A stretch of DNA of 64,000 nt from Alloascoidea africana (Eukaryota; Ascomycota; Alloascoideomycetes; Alloascoideales; Alloascoideaceae), in NCBI GenBank assembly GCA_030581615.1, contig JAKTTT010000016.1:248001-312000 (forward strand). Reading direction: 5' to 3'. The position numbers and the translations under genes were made by a program. Under the pieces are notes generated by a model. That model was not told the DNA's origin. It worked only from the letters and a program-made list of their open reading frames with translations, and did not search any database. Shown here in pieces: positions 12,400 through 22,544 of the stretch; positions within the stretch are counted from its first letter, which is position 1, and each line of letters begins with the position of its first letter.

Positions 12400-15300
12400 T
12401 GACACTTATATCTGACTTTGTTTTTTATGATTATGACTATGATAAATGAAAAAGATTCTCGATCATACCCTTTGTAGCTGGACTGCAAGGCAACGGAATT
12501 TCCTTCTGTCAGGTTTATTTTTGTTTCTATATTACTATCCAAGTTTTGATTGTTTTAGGGTGAGAGTACTTGTACTTTAATACTTATGATGAAAAGAAAC
12601 TGTTTTTGTGTAGGCTCCTTGATTGAGGCTAAGGAGAACAAACGCTAAATCCAATCACCCCTTGTGTTACTCTCCTTGTGTTAGGAAAACAGAAAGGCCA
12701 AAAATCTAACATCTGGAGCCGACATAAAAAGATGATTGATCTAATTGTTTTGAATGGCTGTCAATGGAACAATGTTGTAATTTCGGAGATGTAAGATTAT
12801 TTAGTCTTACCATGAGATCTTATTTCTGAGAAGGCTTCTAGAAGCAACAGAGTAGCGCCTGTTTTAGCTTGGGTTGATTCAACATTGACTGCAAAAGTGA
12901 GACATCTCCGCAAAGGGTGTAAAATAAGAGATATAAGCAATTATTGGTGGCTTTCAAGACTTTGACCACAAAATTCCTTTAAGACTGGATGCAGCCAAAA
13001 GTTCAAGCTCTGTTCCTCTATCCGAAGTAGTGGCATTAAAGAGATGGACATCTTTTAGTGTCCCAGTAAGATTACTTCCTTCATTGAGGTATAAAAAGGA
13101 CGGACACGCAAGACTTTAAATTGTTAGTGACATGCTAATGTACGAAGGATGATCTTGTAAAGTGCGATTCTTTAAGAATAGAATCTTCTTACTTAGTTTT
13201 GTGCCTCGAATTTTACATATTCCATATTCCATATTCCATATTTCTATGTTGATTTTTATTTTTCCATAACTCAGGATTGTACTTTTCGTAAAACTTTGAG
13301 CATTAGTTTGTGCATCTTTATCGAAAAGTGGAATTGAGACATCACTAATGATGTTAGTAGAAAAATAGTATCTAAAGGCAGCTTGGGAGTCCTCTGATTC
13401 TAATAAAAAGCAGCCTTTTGCTACCAGAAAAAAATAGATGGTACCAAGTAATGTGTTAACCCTACAAATATTGCTACAAATGAATGGAAAAGGTTGGAAA
13501 CGCCCAAGAGAAAAAGAGAACCAATCTCAACAAAAAAATGAATGAGGAAATAACAAAAAAGTGATTTTGTATCCCCTGGATTGGGCCAATGTTATGGAAA
13601 ATCAAAAATTCAAAGGGTAATAAACACACGGCAATAATTTCTCCGCATAGTCGTTAGAATATATCGTTTTGTTAGTTTTTTCCCTACAGACTAAGGTCAA
13701 ACTGGTGCGAGCCTTAAAATATAGGAAAAGGAAGAAAAACTAAGGCGCTGCACAAAAGCATAAGCGGGGCCCCATTGCCACACGCTGTAAGGAGCAATAT
13801 GGTAGTAAACTGATTCTGGTGATTTGAAATGCGGGATAGGAAAGAGAAAGAGAAACACAGCAGTAGTCACAGGTTGTTTGTCTGCTATACCCGATACTGC
13901 TCAATGTATGGCAGAGCCGAGGTCTTGGAGTTCGATTCTCCACGGCAGCTTCGTCTCGACATCTTTATCAACCTTATATTATCAAATTTTTTAATTATAT
14001 TTTTATTTACTTGGTTTGGTTTGGTTTTCACTGCCAGAAAGAGCCTCATTCTTGCATTTGCTTTTTGTTCTTGACAACTCAATTCCCCTTAATGTGATTC
14101 ACCGACAAAAGAACCACCCTCCACATCGCTTCAATACTCAACAATAATTTGAACCAATTATAGAAACACTATTTGATGTTAGTCTCGCCAGAATTTCCAG
14201 ACATTTCTACCCCTTTTATAATTTCGGGGAAGAGTGTCAGTTTTGAACAACCACCAGATTGTCACAATTCCTAAGCTACCTGACTATTTGTCTTTTTGAC
14301 CCAGTAGACCCAGAGTATTCTTTAAATTAAGAACTTCCCCTTGCTTTATGCGTCTTCTTGGCCCTTTGGCGCTTGCAAGATCTCTCATTTTCTATGAAAA
14401 GTGATCTGTCCTTAGCACCCAGGAAAGATATTTCATGTATAAAAAAATGAACTCCTTTAATGGTCTTGTCAATGAACGTATAGTTGGTGTTGGAGAGCAG
14501 CTCTGATATCAGGAAATTCGATGTTTATAGAACTTGTGATGGCATCTGTAGTGTCATATTTATGACCTCTCGTAGCCATCAATCACTGATATTCAATACA
14601 CTAGCCCTTTACTTGACCAGCAGTATTCCTATTAAAAGGCTACATCCAGTCACATACTCAGACTATTTATTCTCAGTGGACTTCATTCCACGAGTGTGTG
14701 GTTCACTCATCTGACGATGGGCCATATCATCAACACCAGAAAGCCATGGGAAAAATACTCTGCCATAGAGGTCTAAACTGAACTTGAGTATAAACTCTCT
14801 CCCCACTAAGATAAATTTCCACAAAATGAGTGTGTGTCGGCGGGTGAGGGTTATCAATTCCTCCTGTCTCTTATTATAGTGGGACTAACAGAGCTGATTT
14901 GAGTAGCATTTCAAATGCTGAGTTTTGGATCTTGCTTCATATTTTAAAGAACAAAAAGAATTTTGACCTTTGCTGTGTGAAAAGACAAGCCTAGTGACTC
15001 GAGACATGTTCCTTTCCGTCCTTTGATTTTGAACCTCCAACTTTGTGAAAAATATCTGAAACTGTTCGTTAACACCTTTATATAGGAATCACAATTTTCT
15101 GAAACTCCGAATTTGACCAGATTTGGAGGAAACATATGTACTTCTGATTAAAGCACATTGGAGCTTTGAATGCACAGCCAAATAGTCTATTTTGTATATA
15201 ATAAGCTAAGTACTTTTGAAAGCCTAATAGAAACATTTGTGTTTTTTTGCTTACTTTGGGGGATAGTAACATTTCTTCAGTTTTGTCTTATATTGTTTTT

Positions 15301-15412
15301 GGAGAAGAGGGAGAAGGGGAAGTGCAAAGAGAACAAGCGCTTTTCAACTGTTGCGTTTATTACTTTTTTGCATCCATTTGCCATGATCATGTATTTATGA
15401 ACTGTCTATATT
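12400..15412. other. 3 kb intergenic region, nothing recognised
   Basis: This lies between the cyclin stop and the 3' end of the left member of the inverted gene pair. It contains only short unrelated frames. A 'TTCCATA' triplication is visible near 13219-13242. Near 13931 there is a tRNA B-box-like T-arm (stem TGGAG/CTCCA, loop TTCGATT) without a matching acceptor stem. Confidence 0.6.
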
Positions 15413-16105
15413 TCATTTACAATTTGCTCGTTTAATAGTTTTCCAGATGTTTTTGTGTTTGTACCTGAGAACGTCTCCACTTCCTCTGGATTGCTTTCGA
15501 TTCTCTGTAGAGCTGATAAAGGTAGCGGGGTTCAATAAATTGGGTTTGTAAAATCTGAATATCCTTCGCTTTCTCTTTCTAGGTGCTGGATTTGGTGCAA
15601 GACCTTTGGGTTGGGGATCTTCCACACCGTCAGAAAATGCTTGTGAAGATTTTTCTGCCAAAGGGGCAGGAGAAACAACAGGGGACTCAAAATTCGCCGC
15701 TTGAGAAAGTTTTAGTAAATAGTTGCTAAAGTCAGAGATTACGAGGGGGATAATCAGAGTCTTGGCTCTGTTTGTGCCCTCACAGGACATAAACTTACTG
15801 ATAGAGGAGTCTGGAGAGTTACGAATGGGGTCTGTGGTCGCGCTGGCATGGGGCAAGAGCGAAGGAAAGTTCGATCCATAGTGTCTGCTGTTTCCCACAT
15901 CAGAGCGTATCTGTGATGGACTTTCAAAAGCAGTTGAAAGGACGACCTCCAAAAAAGGAAGACGGTTTGGATAAGTTGAACTGAACACTATCGGAGACGC
16001 TCCCGACAGCGCAGGGCATTTTGATGCCAGAGAGGCAAAGCTGGGAAGAGACACTGAAGGGGACGAGGTGGCTGTGGATACTGACACTGGGAATGAAGAT
16101 GACAT
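15413..16105 (-). CDS. Unrecognised protein, left member of an inverted gene pair
   Basis: Predicted 230 aa from the ATG at 16105. I do not recognise the family. The N-terminal third is Ser/Pro-rich and contains 'SPSVSLPSFASLAS', then 'PNRLPFLEVVLST'. The C-terminal part has 'SSQAFSDGVEDP' followed by a very basic run (RKRKRR) that could be a nuclear localisation signal. The same order of blocks occurs in the plus-strand protein at 17912-18511, which starts 1.8 kb away pointing the opposite way, so the two are diverged paralogues. A TATA-like GTCTATAAAA sits 95 bp upstream (16191-16200) and is mirrored in the other copy. No transmembrane segment or signal peptide is seen. It is probably a real, fast-evolving gene, since protein-level similarity is kept with the partner. 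A role in the nucleus is only a guess from the basic tail. Confidence 0.6.
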   Translation of the reverse strand: MSSSFPVSVSTATSSPSVSLPSFASLASKCPALSGASPIVFSSTYPNRLPFLEVVLSTAFESPSQIRSDVGNSRHYGSNFPSLLPHASATTDPIRNSPDSSISKFMSCEGTNRAKTLIIPLVISDFSNYLLKLSQAANFESPVVSPAPLAEKSSQAFSDGVEDPQPKGLAPNPAPRKRKRRIFRFYKPNLLNPATFISSTENRKQSRGSGDVLRYKHKNIWKTIKRANCK

Positions 16106-17911
16106 TTGTGAATAGCTTTTGAAAGTATAGTATCAATTGACGGATCTCAGATGACAGAGAAGATAAAGGGGAGAGAGGAATGGCGGAAACTTTTATAGAC
16201 TAAACTACAAAATTGACAATTTTGGTTTGGGGTGAAAACAGCGCGCTTCAACATTACAAGCCTTTAATGTTGCATGCCAATATTTTGGAAGGTTTCATTT
16301 GATTTTAGGATATATATCTTGTTTTATTGTGTCCCCTATGGGCTTGGCGGTTTGCCTGGAGAAGCTTTTGGAAGTTGGCTTTGTGTCTGGTCTGCCACCA
16401 TCACCAACAGCGACTCTTTATTGGGGCGGAGATTGGCGCTTAAAGTGGCAAAAGATTAGCCACCTTGCACACTAGGAGAAACCTTGTATTTTTTTTTGTT
16501 ATCCTGTCCTTTTTATTTAGAATCAAGGCTTCAATTGATGGAGGGTTCAGATCAACTACTTTTCGATGCTACCTGTACCTATATAGATCACAAGAAAGTT
16601 CAAAAGGCTCGTGAAGGAGAAGGAAGTCACAGCCCGATAAACACAAGACCGGAAAAAAACAGGCAGAAAACAGAACAAACATATAACAGGTTTGAGGTAT
16701 TTTTATCTGAGCTTTTTTTTTCTTTCCAAACGGTACATATGACTCTGCAGGGTCCTGTCAGTTTAAGAAGATAAAGTTCACGCGAATCAAGGTTTTCTTT
16801 CTGGTTTTGTGTAAGTTACTGATTAACAGATGATAAGACAATCAAATTTTGGAGATACTACGTGTTACCTAGCAGAAATCTGTTTAGCTCAAAATATGTG
16901 CTACTTTGTAGATGGGCACTCTCTAGCTTATGACATTTGGTCATGCATAATCGTTTTTCCTTGGTCAACATCCAGGATTAAACGCTGATTTCTAATTACT
17001 TCCAGGAAAAACAGCTGGCGCATCATATCTCTGAAAGTTCAACTTGCTTCCGCCGTGTGTATCTCACCAAAGACGCTCAAACGGTCTTGTAACAAGCAAG
17101 AGAGAGTTGAGCCATCACAAACTTGAGCGGTTGTTCTGGACACCGGATTTAACGGTATGAGACCTACCAGGGCTCTCTTACTTGATTGCAAGACAAAAGA
17201 ACAAGGCCTAAAAAGCTTATTCCACATAAGCTTTATCTCTTTAAACTGAAAGGACCCTGCAGAATCAAATGTAGCCAGACACGATGTACCGTTTGGAAAG
17301 AAAAAACACCCAGCTCAGATAAAAACACTTCAAACCTGTTAGATATTTATTCTGTTTTTTTGTTAGGGTCTGGTTGTATTTCTATCCTGATTGGTCTTTT
17401 CGTTCAGAAGCTCTTTCAGCTGTGTTGGGATCTAAATGCATGCACAAAAGTCTGCAGGTAACGACAGGACAAGAGTAGAGAATCTAAACCTCCATCAATT
17501 GACCGACATGGCCTTGTTTCTATACAGAAGAAGCAGGACAAAAAGAAAAGCTACAACCCGAACTTTTCCTCGTGTGCTAAACTACTGATCGGGGTACCCA
17601 CCTGATGCCATTTGAAGAGCTAGTCTCTTCCCAGTGTTTAGTCTGCGCTGCGATGGGACAAACAAAAAACCAAACCATACAATATAAAACAAGGGAAACT
17701 TTCTAAAATTGATTGGAACCTTACAATATATTGACAAATACAAATAAAAGTTTCTAGCGTCGAAGTGCGCTGCTTTTACCCAAAGCCAATCTCTTTGTAA
17801 TTAAGTCTATAAAAGTCTTCTTTATTCCTCTTCCCTTTTCCATTTCTCTACAAGCCCCATATTTATCAATTTCTATTATCCTTTCAAAAATTGTTCAATT
17901 TGCAACCAACA
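16106..17911. promoter_or_regulatory. Shared divergent upstream region of the inverted gene pair
   Basis: About 1.8 kb separates the two divergent ATGs. It consists of mirrored promoter arms around a central spacer of about 450 bp (roughly 16781-17228). I find no gene in it. The mirrored TATA-like boxes (16191-16200 on minus, 17805-17814 on plus) lie 95-107 bp from their ATGs. The similar spacing suggests both promoters are functional. Confidence 0.55.
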
Positions 17912-18511
17912 ATGACAAATATACCCCCTGAAACTGATCCCCCTTTGTCCCCTTCAGTGTCTCTTCCCAGCTTTGCCTCTCTGGCATCCCAATGCCCTGT
18001 TCTGGCTGGGATGCCTCCAATTCCGTTCAATTCATCTGATCAAAACCATCTTCCTCCGTTGCAGACCGTCCTTTCAACTGTTTTTGAGATACCTCAGGTT
18101 CCGTTCAATTCATCTGATCCAAACCGTCTTCCTTCGTTGCAGACTGTACTTTCAACTATTTTTGGGATGCCACCAGAGATTCCCTATGACGAGGGAAGAA
18201 TCGCTCTCTATGGACCAAATCTGTTCTTCTGCAGAGAGACCAATAGTATTATTTATTACTTTCCGGAATTTGCTACTGACAGATTCATGATCTTTGACCA
18301 CATGCACAGAGCAAATGTTCTTTTCTACCAACCCGTTAACCCAGACTTTTATATCTATCCACCAAAATTCTCTCAAGTGTTGGCGATACCTCCTGCACCT
18401 GTTTTCTCTCCAGTCCCTTTACCAGTCCCTCAACAAATCCTCACACCTGTTTCTTTATCAATCCCCTTTCCCAGTCCCTTTGCCACAACAGTCTTCACAA
18501 ACAATCTCTGA
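17912..18511 (+). CDS. Unrecognised protein, right member of an inverted gene pair
   Basis: 199 aa from the ATG at 17912. It is paralogous to the minus-strand protein at 15413-16105, sharing 'SPSVSLPSFASLAS', 'LPSLQTVLST' and 'YG.N' blocks and a 'KFSQ' block near residue 150. It contains an in-frame tandem duplication of 78 bp (18021-18098 and 18099-18176), giving two copies of a PFNSSD..LP.LQTVLST unit. The tail that matches the partner (SSQTISDDVEEP followed by KKRKRKR) lies in another frame at about 18485-18592. This copy therefore ends early relative to its partner, by a natural frame change, an unrecognised splice or a sequencing error. Imperfect copies of a CAGTCCC-containing segment 61 bp apart (18411 and 18472) could account for the frame change. 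Function unknown. Confidence 0.55.
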   Translation: MTNIPPETDPPLSPSVSLPSFASLASQCPVLAGMPPIPFNSSDQNHLPPLQTVLSTVFEIPQVPFNSSDPNRLPSLQTVLSTIFGMPPEIPYDEGRIALYGPNLFFCRETNSIIYYFPEFATDRFMIFDHMHRANVLFYQPVNPDFYIYPPKFSQVLAIPPAPVFSPVPLPVPQQILTPVSLSIPFPSPFATTVFTNNL

Positions 18512-21491
18512 CGACGTGGAAGAACCCGGTCACGAAAGCCACACACTTGAGCCAAGGTCTAAAAAGAGAAAGCGCAAAAGAGCAAGATTTTAACCCTTTC
18601 CCATCTCCCTACAATAAACAACACCACTTCTTCGCAATCTAGAACCTCTAACCGCTCTGTTGTAAGTTGAAAAATCCTCAGAAAACAGTACAGAAAGAAA
18701 CAAGCCCTTAGAGGTCGCTGAAAAAAAAATAAGCCTCTAATACACCGCAACAAGACAAACATACAATTCAAAAGAAGTTAAGAACCATCATAAAGCCAAT
18801 CTAAACCAAAAAAAAGAGTTACAGATAACAAATAAACCCAACAATTAAAGACCGTTTTCGTCCCTTTACCTCTCTACTCCCTCTTCTTTCCTTTCCTTTC
18901 CTTTCGTTTTTCTCTCTCCTTCTTCTTTGTCTGAGCAAAAACAGGACAAACTACAGTATATATGTTTTGACTTTCCAAAGGTAGCAAAAGCACACAATTT
19001 GATTACATGAAGAATTTGATTTTCTTAGACTTTTAAAATATTCATTTTTTAGTTATTATACTTTGAATCGATTTATTTTGTCTTTTGATTTAAGAACAAA
19101 CAGTTATATAGGTCAAAAGTAAATGCTTTCTCCAATCTGATCAATTTCCGAATTACAAAAAAAAAATGTTTAAAAGGGGAGCTATAGTGTCTCTGGATAT
19201 TCAAACACTTATGTAAGACATAACCACAACCAAATTCTATTTACTAATATTTGGTAACGCAATCTCCAGAATCCTTCCACATCTTTTGTAAATACAGTAT
19301 CTGGGTGTTTGGCCCGTAAGTACCACATCGCTGAATAGAGATCTAACTTTAGTCCTCCTGAATGGATGCAACAGATTGCTTCATTTCTCCAATTGTCTGC
19401 TCATTTGCTTTTTTTGTCATATTTTTGTCCTATTTGTGTCTCGAAGGGACAAAACTTTGGGGAATAGGAGACATTCTGATGCATAAAGCACTGAGTTCTA
19501 TAGCACTTTTAAACATATCAGTAAATGCTGGTGTTGAACTACATTCAACTTTATACGCTACGGCTGTTTCCAAGAGAATCAAGATTTGAATTAGTTACCA
19601 CTGAAAATATAACTAGCTTGAGATTTCCTCTCCTAAGAATGACACAAACGCTTAAATATAGAACCGCTGAGATGGTGGAACAGCTTGAAAGCATGATCTG
19701 AAATTTGTCCAGTTACAATGTCATTTTTTTTTTGGTGTAGAACGCGTGTTTCACGAAAACACATTCATAAAATTTAAGCTAATTTTTATTAGTGTTTTGA
19801 GAAATCTACGTTTGAATTTGTTTTCGACTCAAATAGATAAGAACATTAGAAAATAATTATCCTTAGGATATTTTGTTCCTCTAAATTGTTTTGCATTAGA
19901 GATGTGCAGTCTACATCAAAGAGGATGAAACAGGACCAGAACTGTATCCACAATCCACACAACCCAACCCAACCCAACCAGGCTTCGAGCTGTTCTTTAT
20001 CCTTCTTTCCAAGTACCAAGACCACCAAGCAGTCTTGGCAACGGAAAGGAAAGGATTCTCCTGACATTTGCTGAATAGAAATGCGGAATGAGGGGGAGGG
20101 GTAAAACATTCCCGAAAACTGTGGTCTTGTTTACCATTGTTTACCACCCCCTCCACCCCCACTTTCCGCATTCAATTGCATGCCGATAGCCTAGGAAAAA
20201 AATCGTAAAGGAGAATTACATTTCTCGTTATCTCCTTCTAGATTCTTGAAGAAGGGTTTGCCACTATACGCCATACACAAGGACTAGATAACTAGTTTTA
20301 GCTTAAAGTCGTTAAGACACTGTTAACAGATCTTTCTCCAAGCCGTCATCATGAACAGAGAGACTCTCAAAATGTTTAAATGTTTGTATTTTATAGGGGT
20401 TAAAAAAAGCTGCTTCCCTTCCCCCACTTACCCCGCGCCTATTGCAGAATCGGGCACACACAAAAAAAAAATAATTTACGGAAGGCGAGATCTTCTTTCT
20501 CATCTGTGCATATGGATACCTTGTTGTAGCTTTTCATTTTGATTCTAGGGGTTCTGAGTGGTGGTTGAACAAGAGATAAGATCAGGACAGCTTGTTGCGA
20601 CTTATGGAGATGGAACAGAAGATTAAGTCGGTGATGATCTAACAAGCAAGGGAGGAGAAGGTTTAGCGATACGGAACGTATAACAAAAGATTTTTTTGTC
20701 ATAAGCGCCGACTCACTGGAATTTAGATATCTCCGAGTACCGCATTTTGTTATGTGAAATTTACTAAAAAGCAAAACAAAAAGGGACAACTAGAGTTAAC
20801 CAAAAGGATGGGTGTATATTACTTGTGATTTTAAGGAGTTTGTTGACATGTTGAAAACAAAAGATTTTGATTTATTTGATTACAATGCGTGCATTTCATT
20901 CGACTTGAAGGAGTAGTCTGTATTTTGTAACCGAGGCGGCATAACTGATGATTACGAAAAAGAAAAATAAAAAGAAACTTGGATGAAAAGTCGGGGATCA
21001 ACAGATTAACCAAGATCACCCTTTCGTGAACATAAATGAACTTTTCATTATTAGTAATATGGGGTGCGAAAACAAGCCACGGCGGGATAGTAACATCAAG
21101 GGATTAAATATCGAAGATTCAATCCCGCATATGGCAAAGCCAATTGTGTACAGTTTGTTAAAGCAAAGATACTGATCGATCCATGATAGGGCGGGCATTG
21201 TGGGTACCCCGTGGCATAGCAGTCTATGTGTTATCTGCACTTTTACAAACTGCTACTTGTGAGAGTTGACTCTGGTCAAGCCGAGAGCCGTCGATGCCGA
21301 TGCCGATACCGATGTCAATGTTAATGCCAATGCCAATGTCAATGCTGATCTGTCTGTACAACTACAAATGCAATAACAGAGAAAGATGATATCACACATA
21401 AATTCGGATTACAAAGAGTGATATAAAAAGCAGGTTCGTACCTCTTTCATCAACTTTTTAACAACACATTTGTGATCTTCTCCCTGTTAAT
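18512..21491. other. 3 kb intergenic region, nothing recognised
   Basis: The first 80 bases hold the out-of-frame basic tail of the preceding paralogue. The remainder is AT-rich with a TTTCC repeat near 18885-18905, a CCCAA repeat near 19963-19980 and only short frames. The last part is the promoter of the acetate transporter, with a hexamer repeat (21286-21350) and a TATA-like ATATAAAAAG near 21422. Confidence 0.6.
21286..21350. repeat. Imperfect hexanucleotide repeat (GATGCC/AATGCC)
   Basis: About ten imperfect copies of a 6-nt unit (GATGCC, GATACC, AATGCC, AATGTC) lie about 140 bp upstream of the acetate transporter ATG. It is the first member of the tandem-repeat cluster that continues to about 34 kb. 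Confidence 0.7.
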
Positions 21492-22298
21492 ATGTCTGAT
21501 ATTGAAAAAGCCGAATTAGAGCTCAACTCTTACACGATTTCAGAGTTGAAAAGCGATCACCAGATTGATGGTAACAAACAGTCCAAAGTAGCACGGGTAG
21601 CCACATCAGGAGAAAACAACGAGATTTTACACATTGGAGACACAACGGTTTACAAAGACGAGTTTCTACGAGCGTTTGGCGGAACTCTTGTTCCTGGAAT
21701 CCAGCCGCTGCCCACACACAAGTTTGCCAATCCAGCACCACTGGGGCTTTCTGCCTTTTCGCTGACAACGTTTGTGCTCTCGCTGTGCAATGCTCAGGCG
21801 CGGGGGGTTACAGAGCCCAACATCGTGGTCGGGCTGGCGTTCTTCTACGGCGGCCTGATCCAGCTGTGCGCTGGGATGTGGGAAATTGCGGTGGAAAACA
21901 CGTTTGGAGGATGCTCGCTGAGCTCTTTTGGAGGATTCTGGCTCTCGTACGGGTGCATCCAGGTGGACGGCTTTGGGATAGTTTCGGCGTACGCGGGCAA
22001 AGAGGACGAGCTGAGATCGGCGCTGGGGTTTTATCTGATCGGGTGGTTCGTGTTCACGACGATGCTGGTGCTGTGCACGATGAAGTCGACCGTGGCGTTC
22101 TTTCTGCTGTTTTTCCTGCTGGACATTACGTTTCTGCTGCTGGCGATAGGCGAGTTCCAGGCGTCCAAGGCGGTGACCAAGGCCGGCGGGATCGTGGGCA
22201 TCGTCACGTCGTTCGTGGGCTTCTACAACGCGTACTGCGGGCTGGCGAACAAGGACAACTCGTACATCGTGATCCCGCCACACCACCTGCCGCACTAG
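21492..22298 (+). CDS. ATO2: Acetate/succinate transporter, ATO/GPR1/FUN34/YaaH (AceTr) family
   Basis: 268 aa, single exon. The family signature NPAPLGLS is at residues 80-87. Six hydrophobic segments follow, with the conserved 'FFYGGLIQLCAGMWEIA' and 'FGGFWLSYG' blocks. The roughly 75-residue hydrophilic N-terminus is typical of fungal Ady2/Ato/Gpr1 proteins of the plasma membrane, which take up acetate or export ammonium and sense acetic acid. The length fits the family. Base composition changes inside the gene: the first ~200 bp are AT-rich while the transmembrane part uses G/C at most third positions. The next gene, SDS23, starts 246 bp downstream on the same strand. Which ATO paralogue it is remains open. 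Confidence 0.93.
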   Translation: MSDIEKAELELNSYTISELKSDHQIDGNKQSKVARVATSGENNEILHIGDTTVYKDEFLRAFGGTLVPGIQPLPTHKFANPAPLGLSAFSLTTFVLSLCNAQARGVTEPNIVVGLAFFYGGLIQLCAGMWEIAVENTFGGCSLSSFGGFWLSYGCIQVDGFGIVSAYAGKEDELRSALGFYLIGWFVFTTMLVLCTMKSTVAFFLLFFLLDITFLLLAIGEFQASKAVTKAGGIVGIVTSFVGFYNAYCGLANKDNSYIVIPPHHLPH

Positions 22299-22386
22299 CG
22301 ATACAAACTCGGCCAATGCGCTGGCTAGAGACGGTGGTGAACCCTCTTGTAGGTCCCAGATGTTGGACATATATAGAGAACACAGC

Positions 22387-22408
22387 TGACGTAATACATT
22401 GTCACGTG
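22387..22408 (+). promoter_or_regulatory. CRE-like TGACGTAA and E-box CACGTG before SDS23
   Basis: TGACGTAA (22387-22394) matches the ATF/CREB-type bZIP site and CACGTG (22403-22408) matches Cbf1/bHLH sites. Both lie 135-160 bp upstream of the SDS23 ATG in the short intergenic gap, a plausible promoter position. Confidence 0.4.
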
Positions 22409-22544
22409 CGCACTGCTTCCCCACAGCTCATCTCCGTAGCGTTTCTCTTTTCCTCGTCCTCGCCCCAGCTTCACGACTCTGCCAGCACCAGTCCACGAGC
22501 CCGAGCCCGAGCCCGCCAGTCCCATCCAGCAGCCTCTCGTCCCC

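Larger units (their letters stand above)
15500..18600. repeat. Large inverted duplication (arms about 1.3 kb, spacer about 0.45 kb)
   Basis: The left arm (about 15.5-16.78 kb) and right arm (about 17.23-18.6 kb) are diverged inverted copies centred near 17005. Matching blocks include the 16744-16780 element against 17229-17266 (sharing CTGCAGGGTCCT and the adjacent CAGTTTAAA-type run in inverse orientation), the CCTCCATCAATTGA element near 16535-16550 against 17490-17502, the GTCTATAAAA promoter boxes, and the coding regions of the two paralogues. The duplication therefore includes promoter plus gene. The arms differ at many sites, so it is not recent. Confidence 0.75.

Noticed and set aside
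13910-13960. tRNA-like T-arm (stem TGGAG/CTCCA, loop TTCGATT)
   Set aside because: No matching 5' acceptor strand, D-arm or anticodon arm could be found upstream; a full tRNA is not supported.
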